Source: a virus. Taken from it: a stretch of 26,817 nt of DNA. Where the stretch lies: the IMG/VR virus record IMGVR_UViG_3300006803_000081, positions 1 through 26,817 of that record, one strand, 5' to 3'. The notes under the pieces are model-generated. The model was given only the letters and a program-made list of their open reading frames with translations. It was not told the DNA's origin and did no database searches. Each line of letters opens with the position of its first letter. Position 1 is the first letter of the stretch. Both the position numbers and the translations under genes were made by a program. Of the stretch, positions 23,304 through 26,817 are shown piece after piece.

Positions 23304-23852
23304 TTAATTGTTTTTGTTTTTAGTCATGTATTCTATTAAATATTTGATAGAATCAATTTCTTTGTTATAAACTTCATTTTTATTGTTACTCGACTTATAG
23401 ATAGCGTCACCTGTCATAACATTCCTTAAAGTACTACCCTTAGTGATATCAATCATACCACCATTTGGATTTGTAGGATTTGCATTGTCATTATCCTTTT
23501 CGTGGGTTTTAATAAATTGATTTTCTAAACCCCCATCCATTTTAATCTTTTTTGACTGTTTTATACTATCCCTATTTTGACCAAGTGTTTTATCAACCCA
23601 AAGTTGAGTTGTTTTACCACCAATCAATTTATATTCATCATCATTACCATCACCTTTATATGAATCAAAATAATTCTTCAATCTTTTCATTTGAGAATAT
23701 GTGACTTTCCTATCTGATACAATATCATTAGCCCTTTTAAACCCCTTTGTGTGTTCATTATTCACACTGATAAGTTTAATAGATTGGTTAATCGCATTAA
23801 ATACTTTATCAGGTACTTTGAAAATATTATCCTTTAATTTACTATTAGGCAT
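23304..23852 (-). CDS. Unidentified phage protein, 182 aa
   Basis: The first 110 residues look ordered and basic, with a helix-rich segment VTYSQMKRLKNYFDSYKGDG (about 50-69) and LIGGKTTQLWVDKTLGQNR. The next part is a flexible Asn/Asp/Gly stretch and the end is a short helix. I do not know the family. The gene overlaps the upstream 170-aa gene by eight bases and precedes the 108-aa gene by two, so it is translated with this five-gene group. Confidence 0.72.
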   Translation of the reverse strand: MPNSKLKDNIFKVPDKVFNAINQSIKLISVNNEHTKGFKRANDIVSDRKVTYSQMKRLKNYFDSYKGDGNDDEYKLIGGKTTQLWVDKTLGQNRDSIKQSKKIKMDGGLENQFIKTHEKDNDNANPTNPNGGMIDITKGSTLRNVMTGDAIYKSSNNKNEVYNKEIDSIKYLIEYMTKNKNN

Positions 23853-24357
23853 TTGGTTTTAATTTACTATTAATGAAATTTAATATCATTTCTATTTTAT
23901 TAATATCGTTTGATAAACCATTTAGTTCAACACTTTTTACTAAATCTAACATTTTTCTTGTTACCCCATCTGGCAACTCTTTAGTGTCAATAATTGAATT
24001 ATCATTAAAATCAGTATCTAAATCTTCTAATAATGTGATTGCTTTATCCTTTGCTATTTTATAACTTGCTTGAATTCTACTACCCATAGAGCGACCACCA
24101 ATACTATTAACATTATATAGCGGTCTATTCGGTTGAATAGCTGTGTCTGCGTGTTGGTCAGTTGTATTTTGTGGTGCTGTTTTAATCTCACTATTATTTA
24201 CATTCTTTTCATCACCAGATATACTACCACCCAAACCATTTACTAACTCATCAACTATTTCAGTTTCCTCCAAGTCACCTTCCAAGTCATCTTTGACTTT
24301 TTTTATCTTACCTTTTGGTTTGTATCCTTTAATATCCCTTTTCTTTAAAGTTTGCAT
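23845..24357 (-). CDS. Unidentified phage protein, 170 aa, first gene of the leftward late-type transcript
   Basis: The N-terminus is lysine-rich (MQTLKKRDIKGYKPKGKIKK), the middle is acidic and disordered, and the C-terminal 70 residues are helical (YKIAKDKAITLLEDL ... INKIEMILNFINSKL). No known domain is seen. The start at 24357 lies just outside the 20-bp inverted repeat with late-promoter boxes, so it is probably a late gene. Late timing and clustering with similar disordered proteins suggest a virion or assembly role. Confidence 0.72.
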   Translation of the reverse strand: MQTLKKRDIKGYKPKGKIKKVKDDLEGDLEETEIVDELVNGLGGSISGDEKNVNNSEIKTAPQNTTDQHADTAIQPNRPLYNVNSIGGRSMGSRIQASYKIAKDKAITLLEDLDTDFNDNSIIDTKELPDGVTRKMLDLVKSVELNGLSNDINKIEMILNFINSKLKPNA

Positions 24358-24370
24358 AAATACGTTTTTA

Positions 24371-24378
24371 TATAAATA
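24371..24378 (+). promoter_or_regulatory. TATAAATA late promoter box for the tail-fibre gene
   Basis: This is an exact match to the T4 late-promoter octamer, 39 bases before the tail-fibre ATG at 24418, which leaves a leader of about 30 bases. The matching gp55-like sigma is encoded at 1911-2654. Confidence 0.7.
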
Positions 24379-24394
24379 TAAGCGAAAAAGTTAA

Positions 24395-24402
24395 TATTTA
24401 TA
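24395..24402 (-). promoter_or_regulatory. TATAAATA late promoter box for the leftward gene group
   Basis: This is an exact minus-strand TATAAATA, 37 bases before the ATG at 24357. It faces the plus-strand box across about 16 bases, so the two start sites should almost coincide and polymerases would meet head-on. Confidence 0.7.
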
Positions 24403-24417
24403 TAAAAACGTATATTA

Positions 24418-26817
24418 ATGTCTTTTGTAACTAAAATAGATTATTCAAATAACCGACAAGTAAAACAATATGAATCAACTAACACACAACTCTCTGGGTC
24501 AACAGACTTTGGTGTGCATTATAGTGGGCTCACTGGTGGGGTTTTAAATTCCTCTATTACAACAACTAGTACTTTAATTAATATTGTCTCTACTTTTTCT
24601 GGTAATTCTGACACAACTAATATCACTTTTGGTGATTCTAGGATGGGTTCAGGTGCAATTACTTTAGTTGCAATAACAGATTCAACTTCAGGTGATACAC
24701 AAAATGGGTTTGGATTTCAAGGAATTGGACCTTACCTTATTGATGGTAATACAATATATAGCGCATATACGGGTTCTTCATATGATTTTACAGTAACTTC
24801 AATTGAAGAGGTTGGTGTTCAAGAATGGACTGGTGAAACTATCAGTAATAATATATTAATATTAAGTGGTGAATCGGCAGATTTTACTGATAGAACTATC
24901 TGGGTTGACGTTTTAGGGATTACAAGAACAAAACGATTAATTTTAGCTGATAAACCAGATTCTTTAACTGGCGTAACAACCGTTTTAACAAGGGATGAGC
25001 TTGGTGATATATATGAAGTTGAATTTAGTGCGATTACAACAGATAATTTCATAACTGGTGCCACTTTTAGTGCAACAACTGGTGAATTAATTATTACAAC
25101 GGTTTCAGGTGATTCAATAACCACTAATTTAGATGGTAGGTATTTGCCATTATCAGCTACAACTGGTGATGATTATACTACTGGAACTACATTTAACTCA
25201 TCAAGTGGTATTATTGAATTTACCAGGTTAAGTGGTGGAACATATAATACTGATTTAGGTTTCACTTCTGGTGATACAAGTAATTGGGATATAGCTTATG
25301 ATGACTCTATTACTGGGATAACTGTAACTGGTACGGTTTCTAAAACTATTACTCTTCAACAAAAAGATGGTAGTACCTTAACGGCTAATTTCACTGATAA
25401 TGCAGGTGGTGGTTCAGGTGATGTAGTTACAGGAATGACATTCAACACTTTAAATGGTGATTTAGAATTAAGAACATTATCAGGTTCGACAATAACTGAA
25501 AATTTAGATGATAGATATAGTCTTACTGGACATACTCATATTGGTTTATCAGATGATTATTTAACAGGTGGTACATTTAATGTAAGTACTGGTGATTTAG
25601 ATTTAAACCTTCAATCAGGAAGTACAGTTACAATAAACCTTGATGATAGATATTTAACTGGATTTACTGAAACACCAAATACAGATGATTATTTAACAGG
25701 TGGTACATTTAATGAATTAACTGGTGATTTAGATTTAAATCTTCAGTCAGGTAGTACAGTTACCATAAACCTTGATGATAGATATTTGACTGGGTTTACT
25801 GAAACACCAAATACAGATGATTATTTAAGTGGGGTAACATTCAACACAACAAATGGTGATTTAACCCTTACTAGGGTCTCAGGTGGAACTATTGTTGAAA
25901 ACCTTGATGGAAGGTATTTAACTGGGTTTACTGAATCACCAAATACAGATGATTATTTAACTGACCATACATTTAACACTTCAAATGGTTTATTTGAAAG
26001 TACCTTACAATCAGGTTCAACGGTTTCAGTTAATTTAGATGGAAGATATTTACCATTATCAGCTACAACTGATGATGATTATACTACTGGAACTACATTT
26101 AATGCAAATACTGGTGAATTAGAATTTACTAGGTTAAGTGGTGATACATATAGTGTTAATTTAGATGATAGATATTCATTAACAGGACATACTCATATTG
26201 GTTTATCTGATGATTACTTAACAGGTGGTACATTTAATACAAGTACTGGTGATTTAGATTTAAACCTTCAATCAGGTTCAACTGTTACCATAAACCTTGA
26301 TGATAGATATTTAACTGGTTTTACTGAAACACCAAATACAGATGATTACATAACAGGTCATACATTTAATACAAGTACTGGTTTATTTGAAAGTACATTA
26401 CAATCAGGTGGTACAGTAAGTGTTAATTTAGATGGTAGGTATTTAACTGGGTTTACTGAAACAGTAGAGTCAGTAATAAACCCTTTAAATTCTTATTTTG
26501 GAAATCGAGTTAAACCTGTTTCAGATAATGAAGGATTTTATGTAGAGAGTTCTAATAATAAGGCAACAGGATATCTTGTAAATAATACAGATACGGTAGG
26601 TAATGCTGCAATATCAGGTTATAGAGCAACTGTTAATGGAGATGCATTCAATGAGGGTGTCTATATAGGTATTCCAAATGATTCTTATTTTGCACCATGG
26701 TTAAGAGCGCATGGTCTTATTACAGGTAAGAACCTAAATATAATGGTTGGTGATAATACTGGGGATATAGTATTCTCATTAGGGAACACAGCAACTAATC
26801 AAATAACTGAAGGTCAA
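24418..26817 (+). CDS. Tail-fibre-like protein with long repeat array (5' part, open at window end)
   Basis: The frame is open for 800 codons from ATG 24418 to the window edge. The N-terminus (MSFVTKIDYSNNRQVKQY) is followed by a Thr/Ser/Gly-rich beta domain to about residue 210. From about 211 to 680 there are repeats of 42-45 residues built around TGGTFN..TGDLDLNLQSG and NLDDRYLTGF. Two contain GHTH (His372/His374, His591/His593), like the iron-binding H-x-H motifs of T4-type fibres. After residue 680 a non-repeated domain starts. Such trimeric beta fibres bind the host surface. It is the only plus-strand gene and has its own late-type promoter. Confidence 0.88.
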   Translation, partial: MSFVTKIDYSNNRQVKQYESTNTQLSGSTDFGVHYSGLTGGVLNSSITTTSTLINIVSTFSGNSDTTNITFGDSRMGSGAITLVAITDSTSGDTQNGFGFQGIGPYLIDGNTIYSAYTGSSYDFTVTSIEEVGVQEWTGETISNNILILSGESADFTDRTIWVDVLGITRTKRLILADKPDSLTGVTTVLTRDELGDIYEVEFSAITTDNFITGATFSATTGELIITTVSGDSITTNLDGRYLPLSATTGDDYTTGTTFNSSSGIIEFTRLSGGTYNTDLGFTSGDTSNWDIAYDDSITGITVTGTVSKTITLQQKDGSTLTANFTDNAGGGSGDVVTGMTFNTLNGDLELRTLSGSTITENLDDRYSLTGHTHIGLSDDYLTGGTFNVSTGDLDLNLQSGSTVTINLDDRYLTGFTETPNTDDYLTGGTFNELTGDLDLNLQSGSTVTINLDDRYLTGFTETPNTDDYLSGVTFNTTNGDLTLTRVSGGTIVENLDGRYLTGFTESPNTDDYLTDHTFNTSNGLFESTLQSGSTVSVNLDGRYLPLSATTDDDYTTGTTFNANTGELEFTRLSGDTYSVNLDDRYSLTGHTHIGLSDDYLTGGTFNTSTGDLDLNLQSGSTVTINLDDRYLTGFTETPNTDDYITGHTFNTSTGLFESTLQSGGTVSVNLDGRYLTGFTETVESVINPLNSYFGNRVKPVSDNEGFYVESSNNKATGYLVNNTDTVGNAAISGYRATVNGDAFNEGVYIGIPNDSYFAPWLRAHGLITGKNLNIMVGDNTGDIVFSLGNTATNQITEGQ
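25050..26460 (+). repeat. 126-135-bp direct repeats in the fibre gene
   Basis: Repeat phases can be read from the codons after GATTAT/GATTAC, at 25561, 25693, 25825, 25957, 26083, 26218 and 26350, spaced mostly 132 bases. Less regular copies extend upstream. A larger unit containing GHTH recurs about 657 bases apart (from 25511 and 26168) with near-identical DNA. Confidence 0.9.

Larger units (their letters stand above)
24360..24413. repeat. 20-bp perfect inverted repeat in the divergent intergenic region
   Basis: The arms are 24360-24379 and 24394-24413, separated by 14 bases (aagcgaaaaagtta). The arm begins two bases after the leftward gene's start codon, and the other ends four bases before the rightward one. 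Each arm contains TATAAATA pointing into the repeat. Confidence 0.9.

Noticed and set aside
24819-25124. Minus-strand open frame of 101 codons inside the fibre gene
   Set aside because: It is antisense to the continuous, repeat-bearing plus-strand gene, and its Val/Ser/Ile-rich translation mirrors the fibre repeats.
1-26817. tRNA genes, CRISPR arrays, insertion sequences
   Set aside because: No cloverleaf, repeat-spacer pattern, transposase gene or terminal-repeat pair was seen on reading both strands. A tRNA scan could still be run.

Overview
The window looks like part of a large, AT-rich, T4-like (myovirus-type) bacteriophage genome, or a prophage or metagenomic contig of one. The case rests on a T4 gp55-like late sigma factor, matching TATAAATA late-promoter boxes, a PhoH-family ATPase, a dUTPase and a long repetitive tail-fibre gene. 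Genes are tightly packed, often overlap, and nearly all lie on the minus strand. Starts are preceded by A/T-rich leaders and I see no convincing Shine-Dalgarno sequence, which fits a Bacteroidota (for example flavobacterial) host. The host is an inference.

Layout from right to left, the direction of minus-strand transcription. (1) 24418-26817 (+) is the 5' part of a tail-fibre-like gene with 42-45-residue repeats. It is the only plus-strand gene and is open at the window end. (2) 24358-24417 is a divergent intergenic region with a perfect 20-bp inverted repeat; each arm carries TATAAATA. (3) 21688-24357 (-) holds five unrecognised phage genes, possibly virion-related, closed by a strong palindromic terminator. 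(4) 18698-21604 (-) holds a GT4 glycosyltransferase, a gene split by an in-frame TGA, an HD-like protein with altered metal ligands, dUTPase, and a truncated glycosyltransferase copy. (5) 8419-18523 (-) is an almost gapless glycan cassette: GT2-GT4 fusion, GT2, GT11 fucosyltransferase, cupin, KAS III, SDR, hexapeptide acyltransferase, GT11-like, GT23-like, SGNH hydrolase, GT10-like, DUF1796-like protein and a half-length DegT/DnrJ aminotransferase. (6) 7347-8345 is GDP-mannose 4,6-dehydratase behind its own late-type promoter boxes. (7) 1-7286 (-) holds an unknown protein, a terminator hairpin, PhoH, a HAD-fold pseudoenzyme, an unknown, GT4, GT2, the late sigma factor, two unknowns and the first ten codons of a poly-serine protein.

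How the genes may work together (inference): GMD makes GDP-4-keto-6-deoxymannose. The mini-aminotransferase could convert this to an amino sugar, while KAS III plus SDR could make a 3-hydroxyacyl group that the hexapeptide transferase puts on the sugar. Four fucosyltransferase-fold enzymes and several GT2/GT4 enzymes would assemble a glycan on the virion, the phage DNA or the host surface. The late sigma factor would drive the TATAAATA promoters, including the one for the tail fibre.
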